This document shows, one piece after another, positions 1-10,817 of a stretch of DNA of 64,000 nt; within the stretch, counting starts at the first letter, position 1, and the number at the start of each line of letters is the position of its first letter. The notes beneath the pieces are model-generated. The model was not told the origin of the DNA and searched no databases. It was given only the letters and a program-made list of their open reading frames with translations. Position numbers and translations under genes: made by a program. This DNA comes from Triticum aestivum (Eukaryota; Streptophyta; Magnoliopsida; Poales; Poaceae): contig NC_057797.1 of the NCBI RefSeq assembly GCF_018294505.1, positions 124,005,116 through 124,069,115 of the forward strand, in the 5' to 3' direction.

Positions 1-1
1 T

Positions 2-1426
2 AGAAGCAAGGAAAGAAGTTCCAAGTCAAGGTCCTACAGTGACAAAAGATCTTCTAGTCGTGAGTGCAATTGCTACAATCGTGGAAGACCAAGACACTAT
101 TCCAATGAGTGTATGGCTCCCTACAAAAGAAGAGATGATTCACCCTACAAAAGAAGAAGTAGGAGAGAAGAATCACCATCACAAGAAAGAAGGAGTAGAG
201 ATGATCGTTATGAACGAAGACCCTCTCGGAGAAGCAAGGACTCGGAAAGGAAGGACAAGTCATCAAGGAGCTACACAAAAAGAACACATCAAGCTCATGT
301 TGGTGAATGGGTATCCAGTTCCAACTCCAACGATCACTCCGAAAGAAGCTATCACTCCAACTCCGAATATACTCAAGATGAAGGTGTTGCCAGACTAGCA
401 CTTGTGACAACCAACTCCTTCAACATATTTGACTCACCAAATGAAGGAATTGGGAGATGCTTCATGGCTAAAGGTCCAAAGGTAACACACCCCGAGTATG
501 TTGATTTCAATAGTGATGAAGATGATTTGCTAGGCGATGATGATTTAGTTGTTGACAACTCTAGTTATGAAAACTATGATGAGCTTGCTATTAATCATGA
601 TAATCAAGATAAAATGAATGACGGTGATAAGAAGGAGATTGAGCGTCTAACTGAAGAACTAAACACTCTTAAGTTAGCTCATGAAACTACCTTGGAAGAT
701 CATCAAGAACTTTTAAAGACTCATGACAAGCTATGCTTTGAAAAGCTCAACCTTTATCAAGAACATGAGTTTTTAAAGGCAATCAATGATGATCTTTGCA
801 AGAAAAGTTCTTCTTACATTGCCAAGCATTTACTCTTGTGTACTTACATGCCACAAGTTAAATCTAGTAACAAGAACAAGAAAGATTCTTCATCTAGTAG
901 TAACAACAATCTTGCTAAATCCAATGTTGTTTCTTCTAGTAGCTCTCTTGATTCCACTAATGATTCTCTTAGCCAAGTTACACTTGAGCAAGAAAATAGC
1001 TTATTGAAGGGAATTATAGAGAAAGGTGTTTACAAGAGCCTTGCAGGAAGTAAGCAATTTGAGGAAATTGTACGCAAGCAAGGAAGACACCGGAAGAATC
1101 AAGGTGTTGGTTTTGAACGAAAGTTCAATGCCAATGGAGTCGAGTGGGAAGAAGATCAATACCCCAAGACAAAGTTTGTTCCTCAACAAGAGAAGTATGA
1201 TCCTACTTCTTTCAAAGGAACATAATCCCAAGATGATCTTCCACCACAAGACCACAATCAAAAAGGCAAGGACAAGCTTCAAGAGGAGATTGGTGCATTT
1301 GAAGAAGCATCTAAGGCCTTGGTCAAGTGGGTTCCCAAGACCACATCAAGTTCTACTTCATCAAGTACAACTACAACTCCAAGGATTCACATCAAGATGG
1401 TGTGGATCCTGAAGAAGAAGAACTAG
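2..1426 (+). pseudogene. Retrotransposon gag-like gene, 3' part, one internal stop (element A)
   Basis: The frame is open from the first bases of the window, so the true start lies upstream. A zinc-knuckle-like stretch (C-X2-C-X4-H-X4-C spacing, bases 71-112) has Arg in place of the second Cys. It is followed by an Arg/Ser/Lys-rich RS-like tract (about residues 38-90), a segment ending FMAKGPKV, an acidic patch, a heptad-like Leu/Glu stretch suggesting a coiled coil (around 625-800), and Ser/Asn-rich low complexity. A TAA at 1223-1225 interrupts the frame; the same frame then continues as a basic tail to TAG at 1424-1426. I recognise this as a gag-type protein common in Triticeae retroelements, but I cannot name the family with confidence. 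RNA packaging is inferred from the knuckle and basic regions. Confidence 0.6.
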
Positions 1427-1802
1427 AGAATTCCTGAGGGTGACTCCGCCAACATACTTCACTCTTATCATTTTGGCAAGAACAAGTGCAATCAACTTCC
1501 ACATCTTGCACAAGTTCAAGGAGTCACAAACCCTCTTGTTGGTAAGACAAGGGACAAGGTAACCTAATGCTTTCATAGACATCATATTGTGTGTGCATCA
1601 CTCTATGTCTATGGATATCCTTGTTTGTTACTTGTGGGACTAACCCGTGTAGGTATTGAAAGTGCAACTCACTCCAAAGGATTGCGCCAAATGATCTACA
1701 TCAACATTGAGCATCCACATCTTCAACACCTACATGAAGTCATCATTGACAAAACCCAAGGTTAGTTCATCCCTCTTAGGGGGGATCTCACATCTAGGGG
1801 GA
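1427..1802. other. Non-coding flank of element A up to the Athila-like insertion
   Basis: No coding frame is visible. The stretch contains G-rich runs (around 1776-1802), including a purine run directly before the LTR at 1803. It looks like internal untranslated sequence of the same retroelement that carries the gag-like gene to the left. The five bases before the LTR are GGGGA, the left target-site copy if the Athila-like element inserted here; the partner copy is lost with the 3' end of that element. Confidence 0.4.
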
Positions 1803-3302
1803 TGATACGTCCATTTTGCATCATGCTTTTATATCGACATTTATTGCATTATGGGCTATTATTACACATTATGTCACAATAATTATGCCTATTCTCTCTT
1901 ATTTTACAAGGTTTACATACAGAGGGAGAATGCTGGCGCTGGGATTCTGGGCTGGAAAAGGAGCAAATATTAGAGACCTATTCTGCACAGCTCCAAAAGT
2001 CCTGAAACTTCACGGAAGATGTTTTCAGAATATATAAAAAATACCGAGCACAAGAAGTTCACCAGGGGGGCCACACCCTACCCACGAGGGTGGGGGGCGC
2101 GCCCCCTACCTCGTGGGCCCCCTGGTGGCCCTCCGATGGCCATCTTCTGCTATATGGTGTCTTTCGATGAGGAAAAATCATAAGCCATCTTCCCGAGCGA
2201 AACTCCGCCGCCACGAGGCGGAACCTTGGCGGATCCAATCTAGGGCTCTGGCAGAGCTGTTCTGCCGGGGAAACTCCCCTCCGGGAGGGGGAAATCATCG
2301 CCATCGTCATCACCAACGCTCCTCTCATCGGGAGAGGGAAATCTTCATCAACATCTTCATCAGCACCATCTCCTCTGAAAACCCTAGTTCATCTCTTGTA
2401 TCCAATTCTTGTCTCCAAGTACGGGATTGGTACTAGTAGGTTGCTAGTAGTGTTAATTACTCCTTGTAGTTGATGCTACTTGGTTTAATTGGTGGAAGAT
2501 CATATGTTTAGATCCTATATGCATATTAATACCCCTCTGATTATGAACATGAATATGCTTTGTGAGTAGTTACGTTTGTTCCTGAGGACATGGGAGAAGT
2601 CTTGCTATTAGTAGTCATGTGAATTTGGTATTCGTTCGATATTTTGATGAGATGTATGTTGTCTAGCCTCTAGTGGTGTTATGTGAACGTCGACTACATA
2701 ACACTTCACCATTATTTGGGCCTAGAGGAAGGCATTGGGAAGTAATAAGTAGATGATGGGTTGCTAGAGTGACAAAAGCTTAAACCCTAGTTTACGCGTT
2801 GCTTCGTAAGGGGCTGATTTGGATCCATATGTTTCATGCTATGGTTAGGTTTACCTTAATACTTTTGTTGTAGTTGCGGATGCTTGCAATAGAGGTTAAT
2901 CATAAGTGGGATGCTTGTCCAAGTAAGGACAGTACCCAAGCACCGATCCACCGACATACCAAATTATCAAAGTACCGAACGCGAATCATATGAGCGTGAT
3001 GAAAACTAGCTTGACGATATTCCCATGTGTCCTCGGGAGCGCTTTTCTCTATATAAGAGTTTGTCCAGGCTTGTCCTTTGCTACAAAAAGGATTGGGACA
3101 CCTTGCTACACTTTATTTACTTTTTTACTTGTTGCTCGTTACCAATTATCCTATCACAAAACTATCTGTTTCCTATTATTTCAGTGCTTGCAGAGAATAC
3201 CTTGCTGAAAACCGCTTATCATTTCCTTCTGCTCCTTGTTGGGTTCGACACTCTTACTTATCGAAAGGACTACGATAGATCCCCTATACTTGTGGGTCAT
3301 CA
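1803..3302 (+). repeat. 5' LTR of Athila-like copy 1
   Basis: The 1500-bp LTR begins TGATACGTCC and ends GTGGGTCATCA, giving the TG...CA ends. The same sequence recurs at 13491-15013, in two pieces at 18277-18682 and 27833-28280, and as a diverged version at 28739-28828 plus 38456-39870. It contains a GC-rich segment with CACGAGG/CCCCCTG motifs (2065-2140) and a TATA-like box near 3050. No protein is encoded. Confidence 0.9.
3050..3057 (+). promoter_or_regulatory. Putative TATA box of Athila-like LTR
   Basis: TATATAAG lies about 250 bp before the LTR end, within a CTCTATATAAGAG context. The position fits a Pol II core promoter driving genomic RNA. The matching site in copy 2 (near 14761) reads CATATAAGAG. 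Confidence 0.5.
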
Positions 3303-3313
3303 AGACTGTTTTC

Positions 3314-3331
3314 TGGCGCCGTTGCCGGGGA
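3314..3331 (+). other. Primer binding site, tRNA-Asp
   Basis: TGGCGCCGTTGCCGGGGA lies 11 bp after the LTR end and is complementary to the 3' 18 nt of plant tRNA-Asp. This primer is used by Athila-type Gypsy elements. It is identical in copy 2 and in the minus-strand Sabrina-like element, and mutated in copy 3. Confidence 0.85.
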
Positions 3332-3408
3332 GTGAAGCGCCTTTGGTAGGTGGAATTTGGTAAGGAAAAATTTATATAGTGTGCTGAAATTTACTGTCAC
3401 TTGTTACT

Positions 3409-4254
3409 ATGGAAAGTAATCCTCTAAGGGGCTTGTTCGGGGTATCTTCACCCCAACCAGTAGAACAAAGAGTTGCTCCTCAACCTACTGAACCTACTAA
3501 AAATGAAAATGTTCCCTTTGAAATTCCTTCGGGTATGATAGAAAAACTGCTAGCTAATCCTTTTGCAGGAGATGGAACAACGCATCCTGATGAGCACCTA
3601 ATATATGTGGATGAAGTTTGTGGATTATTTCAGCTTGCAGGTGTACCCGGAGATGTTGTTAAGAAGAAGGTCTTCCCTTTATCTTTAACGGAAGATGCAT
3701 TGACATGGTATAGGCTATGTGATGATATGGGATCATGGGACTACAAACGATTGAAATTGGAATTTCATCAGAAGTTTTATCCTATGCATCTTATTCATCA
3801 TGATCGCAATTATATATATAATTTTTGGCCTTGCGAAGGAGAAAGCATCCCTCAAGCTTGGGGGAGGCTTAAATCAATGTTATATTCATGCCCCAATCAT
3901 GAGCTCTCAAGAGAAATGATTATTCAAAATTTATATGCTCGGCTTTCTAAAAACAATCGCACCATGCTCGATACTTCTTGTGCTGGCTCTTTTCTGATGA
4001 AGACTATTGAATTCAAATGGAATTTATTGGATAGAATTAAAGGCAACTCTGAAGATTGGGACCTCGATGAAGGTAAGGAGTCAGGTATGACACCTAAGTT
4101 TGATTGTGTTAAATCTTTTATGGATACCGATGTTTTTTGTAAATTTAGCACTAAATATGGACTTGACTCTAAGATAGTAGCTTCCTTTTGTGAATCTTTC
4201 GCTACTTATATTGATCTCCTAAGAAAAAGTGGTTTAAATATCATCCTCCCATAG
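3409..4254 (+). pseudogene. Athila-like gag (capsid), N-terminal 281 codons before a frameshift
   Basis: It begins at MESNPLRGL, the conserved start in all three copies, 78 bp after the PBS. The central retrotransposon gag domain (about residues 60-210) contains LTWYRLCD, LEFHQKFYP, AWGRLKSMLYSCPNH and the ARL segment, as in plant Gypsy capsids. A change near 4230 (CCTAAGAAAAAG against CCTAAGGAGAAG in copy 2) shifts the frame and ends the ORF at 4252-4254. In a working element this would be the capsid part of a gag-pol precursor that assembles virus-like particles in the cytoplasm. Confidence 0.8.
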
Positions 4255-5274
4255 AAGTAAAAGTAGTTGCACCTATTAAAGTTGAAGAAAAGACTGTCAC
4301 TTATAATGATCCCATTGTTCCTACTACTTATGTTGAGAAACCACCTTTCGCTGTTAGGATAAAAGATCATGCTAAAGCTTCAACTGTGGTTCGTAAAAGA
4401 AATATTAGAACTTGTACACCTCCTGAGCAAGTTAAAGTTGAACCTAATATTTCTATTGTTAAGGATCTCTTTGCTGATAATATTGATGGGCATGTTATTT
4501 ATTTCTGTGGTGAAACTGCTAGAATTGCTAAACCTTGTGCTACAGATAAACATAGACCTGTGGTAGGCATGCCTGTTATTTCTGTTAAAATAGGAGATCA
4601 TTGTTATCATGGTTTATGTGATATGGGTGCTAGTGCTAGTGCTATACCTCATGACTTATACAAAGAAATTAAGCATGAGATTGCACCTGTTGAGTTAGAA
4701 GATATTGATGTTACAATTAAACTTGCCAATAGAGATACTATTTCACCAATGGGAATTGTTAGAGATGTTGAAGTCTTGTGTGGGAAAACTAAATATCCTG
4801 CTGATTTTCTTATTATTGGTTCCCCACAAGATAGCTTTTGTCCCATTTATATTTGGTAGACCTTTCTTGAACACGGTTAATGCTAGGATAGACTGCATAA
4901 AGAATGTTGTTACTATTGGCTTGGGTGATACGTCTCATGAGTTTAATTTCTCTAAATTTAGTAGACAACACCATGAAGAAGAATTGCCTACTAAGGATGA
5001 AATTATTGGTCTTGCTTCTATTGCTGTACCTCCTAGTGATCCTTTAGAACAATATTTGCTAGACCATGAAAATTATATGTTTATGAATGAAAGAAGGGAA
5101 ATAGATGAAGTATTCTTTAACCAGGAACCTATTCTTAAACATAATTTGCCTGTTGAAATCCTAGGGGATCCTCCTCCACCCAAGGGTGATCCCGTGTTTG
5201 AGCTTAAACCATTGCCTGATACTCTTAAATATGCTTATCTTGATGAGAAAAAAGATATATCCTGTTATTATTAG
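4255..5274 (+). pseudogene. Athila-like gag-pol linker and aspartic protease, frameshifted
   Basis: The frame resumes as 4386-4859 and then shifts to 4850-5274. The protease active-site segment reads DMGASASAIP (around 4618), with Met where DTG/DSG enzymes have Thr or Ser; copy 2 also has DMG, so this may be a family state and not damage. The flap-to-C-terminal part ends with the typical FGRPFLNT. An extra T near 4848 breaks the frame at that motif, and an extra A near 5250 breaks it again after AYLDEKK. The protease would cleave the polyprotein in particles. Its function is inferred from motif order, not demonstrated. Confidence 0.7.
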
Positions 5275-5703
5275 TGCTAACCTTTCAGAGCATGAAGAAG
5301 GAAGATTATTGAAAACTCTGAAGAAGCAGCGTGCTGCTATTGGGTATACTCTTGATGATCTTAAGGGCATTAGCCCCACTCTATGTCAGCATAAAATAAA
5401 TTTGTAAGAAGATGCTAAACCAGTTCGTGATCATCAACGACGGCTAAATTCTAAAATGAAAGAAGTGGTAAGAAAGGAAATACTAAAGCTCCTTGAGGCA
5501 GGTATAATTTATCCCATTGCTGATAGTCAATGGGTAAGTCCTGTCCATTGTGTCCCTAAGAAGGGAGGTATTACTGTCGTTCCTAATGATAAAGATGAAT
5601 TGATTCCTTTAAGAATTATTATAGGTTATATGATGGTAATTGATTTCTGCAAATTAAATAAGGCCACTAAAAAGATCATTACCCCTTACCTTTTATCGAG
5701 CAA
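5250..5703 (+). pseudogene. Athila-like reverse transcriptase, N-terminal part with stop
   Basis: The region includes the conserved LLEAGIIYPI, SQWVSPVHCVPKKGG and [13 protein letters not shown] segments of the Gypsy RT fingers domain. A TAA at 5405-5407 replaces the Glu codon seen in copy 2 (HKINLEKDAKP), and an indel near 5673 in the run of A residues shifts the frame before the palm. It continues in the next entry. Confidence 0.75.
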
Positions 5704-7242
5704 ATGCTAGAAAGATTATCCAAACATACACATTTTTGCTTTCTGGATGGTTATTCTGGTTTCTCTCAAATACCTGTGTTAGCTAAGCATCAATCAAAGA
5801 CTACTTTTACTTGCCCTTTTGGTACTTTTCCTTATAGACGTATGCCTTTTGGTTTATGTAATGCACTTGCTACCTTTCAAAGATGCATGATGGCTATATT
5901 CTCTGACTTTTGTGAAAATATTTGTGAGGTTTTCATGGAAGACTTCTCCGTCTATGGATCTTCTTTTGATGATTGCTTGAGCAACCTTGATCGAGTTTTG
6001 CAGAGATGCGAAGAAACTAATCTTGTCTTGAATTGGGAAAAGTGCCACTTTATGGTTAATGAAGGTATTGTCTTGGGGCATAAAGTTTCTGAAAGAGGTA
6101 TTGAAGTTGATAAAGCCAAGGTTGATGCTATTGAAAAGATGCCATGTCCCAAGGACATCAAAGGTATAAGGAGTTTCCTTGGTCACGCCGGGTTTTATAG
6201 GAGGTTCATTAAGGACTTTTCAAAAAATTCTCGGCCTCTGACTTATTTATTACAAAAATATATATCATTTGTCTTTGATGATGATTGTGTAGAAGCATTT
6301 GAAATACTTAAGAAAGCATTGATCTCTGTACCTATTGTTCAGCCACCTGATTGGAATTTACCCTTTGAAATTATGTGTGATGCTAGTGATTATGCTGTAG
6401 GTGCTGTTCTAGGGCAAAGAGTTGATAAGAAATTAAATGTTATTCAATATGCTAGTAAAACTCTAGACAATGCTCAAAGAAATTATGCTACTACTGAAAA
6501 GGAATTCTTAGCAGTTGTATTTGCTTGTGATAAGTTCAGACGTTATATTGTTGATTCTAAAGTAACTATTCACACTGATCATGCTGCTATTAAATATCTT
6601 ATGGAAAAGAAAGATGCTAAACCTAGACTTATTAGATGGGTTCTCTTGCTACAAGAATTTGATTCGCATATTGTTGATAGAAAGGGGGCTGAGAACCTCG
6701 TTGCAGACAACTTGTCTAGGCTAGAAAATGTGCTTGATGACCCACTACCTATTGATGATAGCTTTCCTGATGAGAAATTAAATGTCATAAATGCTTCTCA
6801 TACTGCTCCATGGTATGCTGATTATGCTAATTACATTGTTGCTAAATTTATACCACCTAGTTTCACATACCAACAAAAGAAAAAGTTCTTCTATGATTTG
6901 AGGCATTACTTTTGGGATGACCCACATCTTTATAAAGAAGGAGTAGATGGTTTTATTAGATGTTGTGTACCTGAGCATGAACAAGAACAGATCCTACACA
7001 AGTGTCACTCCGAAGCTTATGGAGGACACCATGCTGGAGATAGAACTGCACATAAGGTATTGCAATCTGGTTTTAATTGGCCTACTCTCTTCAAAGATGC
7101 CCGTAAGTTTGTCTTATCTTGTGATGAATGTCAAAGAATTGGTAATATTAGTAGACGTCAAGAAATGCCAATGAACTATTCACTTGTTATTGAACCATTT
7201 GATGTTTGGGGCTTTGATTATGGGACCTTTTCCTACCTCTAA
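5704..7242 (+). pseudogene. Athila-like RT palm, RNase H and integrase zinc domain
   Basis: The 512 open codons begin at [19 protein letters not shown] (RT palm motif A, Asp present). The catalytic F-x-D-D box reads FMEDFSVYG, so the first Asp of the pair is Glu; copy 2 keeps FMDD. Next come RNase H ([14 protein letters not shown], Asp; [13 protein letters not shown], Glu; [10 protein letters not shown], Asp) and the integrase HHCC zinc finger ([14 protein letters not shown] and CDECQR). A frameshift near 7222 within the integrase core ends the ORF. The domain order RT-RH-IN is that of Ty3/Gypsy. It is non-functional because of the shifts and the altered RT box. Confidence 0.85.
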
Positions 7243-7884
7243 TGGATATACACATATTTTAGTTGCTGTTGATTACGTTACTAAGTGGGTAGAAGCTATT
7301 CCAACTAGTAGCGCTGATCATAACACCTCTATTAAAATGCTTAAAGAAGTTATCTTTCCGAGATTTGGAGTCCCTAGATATTTAATGGCTGATGGTTGTT
7401 CACATTTTATTCATGGTGCTTTCCATAAAATGCTTGCTAAGTATGATGTTAATCATAGAATTGCATCTCCTTATCACCCACAGTCTAGTGGTCAAGTAGA
7501 ATTGAGTAACAGAGAGCTCAAATTAATTTTACAAAAGACTGTCAATAGGTCTAGGAAGAATTGGTCCAAGAAACTTGATGATGCATTGTGGGCCTATAGA
7601 ACTGCATATAAAAATCCTATGGGTATGTCTCCGTATAAAATGGTTTATGGAAAAGCATGTCACTTACCTCTCGAACTAGAACACAAGGAATATTGGGCTA
7701 TTAAAGAGCTTAACTATGATTTTAAACTTGTCAGTGAGAAGAGGTTATTTGATATTAGCTCACTTGATGAATGGAGAACCCAAGCTTATGAAAATGCCAA
7801 GTTGTTTAAAGAAAAAGTTAAAAGATGGCATGATAAAAGGATACAAAAGCGTGAGTTTAATGTAGGTGACTATGTATTGCCATG
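7184..7884 (+). pseudogene. Athila-like integrase catalytic core, truncated C-terminus
   Basis: This continues the previous frame after a shift near 7222. It contains the rve-type core: Asp in the GFDYMGPFP region, Asp in MADGCSHF, and Glu in SSGQVELSNRE, giving the D,D(n)E set. It is followed by the conserved AYRTAYKNPMGMSPYKMVYGK block. The protein stops just after FNVGDYVL, where normal family members continue into the C-terminal DNA-binding region; from here the DNA belongs to element B. The truncation is therefore a genomic junction, not a point stop. Confidence 0.8.
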
Positions 7885-8340
7885 ATTCTTGCCACGAATG
7901 AAATCATCCTGTCCAGCGAAAACGTCCGGTAGATTAGTTTTGATTTGAAAATTTAGGGTTAGGTCTCCGCCGAATTCATCTCGGACCGACCGAGTTGTAG
8001 AAACCGGTCTCACCGATTTGGCTTAGGCCATTGCACATGCGTTTTCGTTCTGACCAAAAATTGCAAATCGGTGTGACCGAGTTCAATTCTCTGTGAAACC
8101 CTAGCAGTCTCGGTGCCACCGAGCTGCGGCTCGGTCTGACCGAGTTCACTAGTTTAGGTTCCAAAAGCTGCTTCGGTATAACTGAGTTTACAAATCGGTA
8201 GATCCGAAATGCTTTCTGTGAAGAACTAAAACTATGTTCTTGGGTCAATTGTTTTGCGAAACTCCTGCACTTTGTGATGCTCATCTATTCTACCTCATCT
8301 ATAATCTATTCACAGGGTCTGCTAACAGTTTGCCTGCACG
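7885..8340 (+). other. Leader of element B with palindromic TCGGT-N-ACCGA motifs
   Basis: This 456-bp segment has no open frame. It contains about seven imperfect copies of a short interrupted palindrome, TCGGT-(3 to 4 nt)-ACCGA, between 7978 and 8210. The same motif family is dense in the 3' LTR of the element (11176-11640). It leads directly to the ATG at 8341. Confidence 0.55.
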
Positions 8341-9797
8341 ATGTCTGACCAAAGTGATAGCCAGAACAAGTCTGAGGAGCAGATTCAACTGAGTGAGGGC
8401 ACTAGTCTCTCCAGTTCTTCTGATGATGGCAGCAGGAGCACACCAAGTAACTTGCCAAAGGCAGCCACCAGAACAAGAAAGAAGAAGACCTCAGATTCTG
8501 AGGATGAGGATTATGTGGCTATTGAGGAAGAAGTCAGCTCCAAGAAAAAGGTGCTGAAAAAGGAGTATGGCTCAGCTGCTACAGTCAAGCCAGGGATGCA
8601 TAAGAAGGCACCAGCAAAGAGAGTCCCCATGTCTAAGGCCAGAGCATCCACTGCTGAAATCTCCAAGCCATCTGAAGAGGCAGTTGGAGAAGGAAAGAAA
8701 AGGAAGGAAAGGGTCAAGAAGACCACTGCCAGAGTGCTTGGCAGATCATCCATTATGAGAGATGATGATGAAGAGGAAGAGGATGCTGCACCAGCACCCA
8801 AAGCACAAAAGCTCATGGGAGATGCAATCAGATCAGGGGCTGCTCCATCTAAGCCCAAAGCTGCTCCCAAGGCAGCTGCTCCAGCTCAGAAGCCCAAGAG
8901 AAGCACTAGAAACATTCCCGCTGAGGAAAAGAACAAGGCCCCAGTGCCTGAAGCTGTTGAAGAAGATGAAACTCAAGTGTTGAGGAAGCTGAAACCCAAG
9001 ATCCCTGACCATAATGATGCTCACCCAGTTGCAGAAAATATGAAAATCAGGAAGGATGCAGGACTGAGACTATGGAGACAGTCTGATCCATATGTTGTCA
9101 GGAGGAGAACTAATGTGGACTACATGTTTCACACCAAGGAACATAAAGATTTTTATTAGACAGTGTTGCTTGACAAGAAGCCCATCGTGTGTGACATCAA
9201 ATGGGTTGACTAGGAATACATCCAATAGAACGAAGATCACTATCTAGGTGTCTATGACAGCTTCAAGGCATGTGGAGTTGACACATTTGTTGCCCAAAAG
9301 TTCACCAAATGGAATGATGAGTTGATCATGCAGTTCTGCTTCACTGGCCATTTCTATCCAGATGGGAAGATAGTTTGGATGTCTGAGGGTACCAAGTACC
9401 AGTCCACCGTTGATGAATGGGCTAAGTTGATCAATGCCCCTGCAGAGCATGAGGATGACTTGGATATATATGCTGAGAATAAGAAAGACCACAACACAAT
9501 GGCCAACATGTACAAAGAGATCCCAGATGCTGCTTTGGATACACATAAGTTTGGATCTGTCCACTACCTGTTGTCTAGTCTGCCTACCATAAACTGGATT
9601 CTAAGGCACACACTGCTACCCAAGTCAGGTGATCACAAGATGATCAGAGGACATGCTATAAACTTGCTGCACATATTTGATGCCCCATAGAAGTTCAAGG
9701 TCGTAAGTTAGATTGTTGAGACAATCAAGAGGACTGCTGTTAACCAAAAGAGAAGCTGTGGGTATGCCCCACAAATTCAGGAGCTCGATGGATGAAA
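8341..9797 (+). pseudogene. Unidentified Lys/Ala/Glu-rich retroelement ORF with several TAG stops
   Basis: It starts at ATG 8341 (MSDQSDSQNKS). The first ~200 residues are low complexity: Ser/Asp/Glu runs, KKK clusters and Pro/Ala-Lys repeats, resembling a nuclear basic/acidic linker. A more ordered part follows (RKDAGLRLWRQSDPYVVRRR; then 9300-9690 with FTKWNDELIMQF, TVDEWAKLINAP, HYLLSSLPTINWILRHTLLP). In-frame TAG codons occur at 9157, 9211, 9226, 9688 and 9709. I recall highly similar ORFs in many Triticeae gene models, always next to retroelement LTRs, but I know no established function. The ordered part may be a capsid-like fold; this is not shown. Confidence 0.6.
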
Positions 9798-9862
9798 ATG
9801 AATCATCTTCAACTCAAGCACATGAAAAGAGAGAGAAGGCAAGGGCATAGAAAGCTGCAAAG

Positions 9863-10369
9863 ATGCCAACTGTAGAAGAGGCATCTCAGGTATTCTTGAA
9901 GAGCAAGCAAGACCAGCTTGGATATCTGATCCAATCCACCCTGAGGATTGAGAAGGGGTTGGCCACCCTGACAAAGAATCAGGAGAGTTTGGAGAGGATC
10001 GTTGAGCAGAAGTTCTATGATCTAGATGTCAAGGTAACTGAGATCCAAACTGCAGTTGAGCAACTACAGGAGGAAGCAGAGGAGAGGAAGGGCAAGTCTA
10101 CTACTGGTGCTTTCAAGAGAGTGCCACGAGGTCCAAGGTCTGCTGTAGTGCCCGTGACAGATACTAGAGCTTCAGTGTCAGCACCAACAGCCACAGCTCT
10201 AGTGCCACCTCCAGCACCCACTCCATCTGCTCCAACTACTTCATCGGAAGCTTTCGTCCTTGGGTCCTATCAACACCACCTCCTGAAGATCAAGCCTGAG
10301 AGTCGTTTAGCACTATGCATTTTTGAAATTTTTGGTAACTTGTTGCCAAAGGGGGAGAAAAATTTATAG
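9863..10369 (+). pseudogene. Coiled-coil and Pro/Ala-rich tail of the element B ORF
   Basis: The 168 codons lie in a different frame from the preceding ORF, preceded by an in-frame stop in a KREKARA segment. Residues about 10-85 have a heptad-like pattern of Leu/Ile and Glu/Gln (QDQLGYLIQSTLRIEKG, TLTKNQESLERIVEQKF, VTEIQTAVEQLQEEAEE), predicting a coiled coil. The tail is rich in Ala, Pro and Thr. It probably formed the C-terminal part of the same protein as the ORF at 8341 before an internal deletion around 9785-9840. The function is unknown; oligomerisation is inferred from the pattern only. Confidence 0.5.
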
Positions 10370-10817
10370 ATCACAGGCTTCGAGAGAGAGTGTTGTTTTT
10401 TATCTCTCTTGCTATTTTGGTTGAACTTTTTTATTGAGTGCTTGTGTGAGATACTTTATGTCCTTGTGAGATACTTGTTGATCATGTTTTTGATCATATG
10501 CTACATTAATGTTTGGTTGAATGATGCTATCCTTTATATTCCTTATATGATCATTCACTTGCTTGGTGATGAGTGCATGCTTTTAATCTCTACCATTTTG
10601 AGCGCTCCACCAAGATGTATGTGACATGGAAGAGTAACCCATGATCCTAATCGATTGTGCATTTGCATTCAAAAGAAAATTTTAAATAATGCACAAATTT
10701 AGGGGGAGCTCTTGCTTATCACATACTTCTCAAAGCGACGATGTCTTTTCAATCTTATTTATCATTTGTCGAAGCTTTGATCTATATGTTGTCATCAATT
10801 ACCAAAAAGGGGGAGAT
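10370..10817 (+). other. 3' untranslated part of element B ending in the polypurine tract
   Basis: AT-rich sequence without a supported gene. The last 14 bases, AAAAAGGGGGAGAT (10804-10817), directly abut the LTR and form the polypurine tract that primes plus-strand DNA synthesis. Confidence 0.65.

Larger units (their letters stand above)
1803..7884 (+). mobile_element. Athila-type Gypsy LTR retrotransposon, copy 1, 3' truncated (WHAM-like)
   Basis: The order is 5' LTR, tRNA-Asp PBS, gag, aspartic protease, RT, RNase H and integrase, which is the Ty3/Gypsy order. A tRNA-Asp primer and a gag beginning MESNPLRGL fit the Athila clade. The sequence leaves the element abruptly inside the C-terminal integrase region at about 7884, so the end of pol, any env-like region, the PPT and the 3' LTR are missing. 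The polyprotein has at least four frameshifts and one in-frame stop, so this copy is dead. Two further copies of the same family lie at 13491 and 28739. The family name WHAM is from memory and tentative. Confidence 0.85.

Noticed and set aside
1816..2436. Short frames within the Athila-like LTR, also seen at 13454-14079
   Set aside because: They are inside LTRs, differ between copies through indels and have no protein character.
10015..10221. Minus-strand Ala/Gly-rich frame opposite the coiled-coil ORF
   Set aside because: Mirror of the Ala/Pro/Thr-rich plus-strand tail; the sense frame has a heptad pattern and fits the element.
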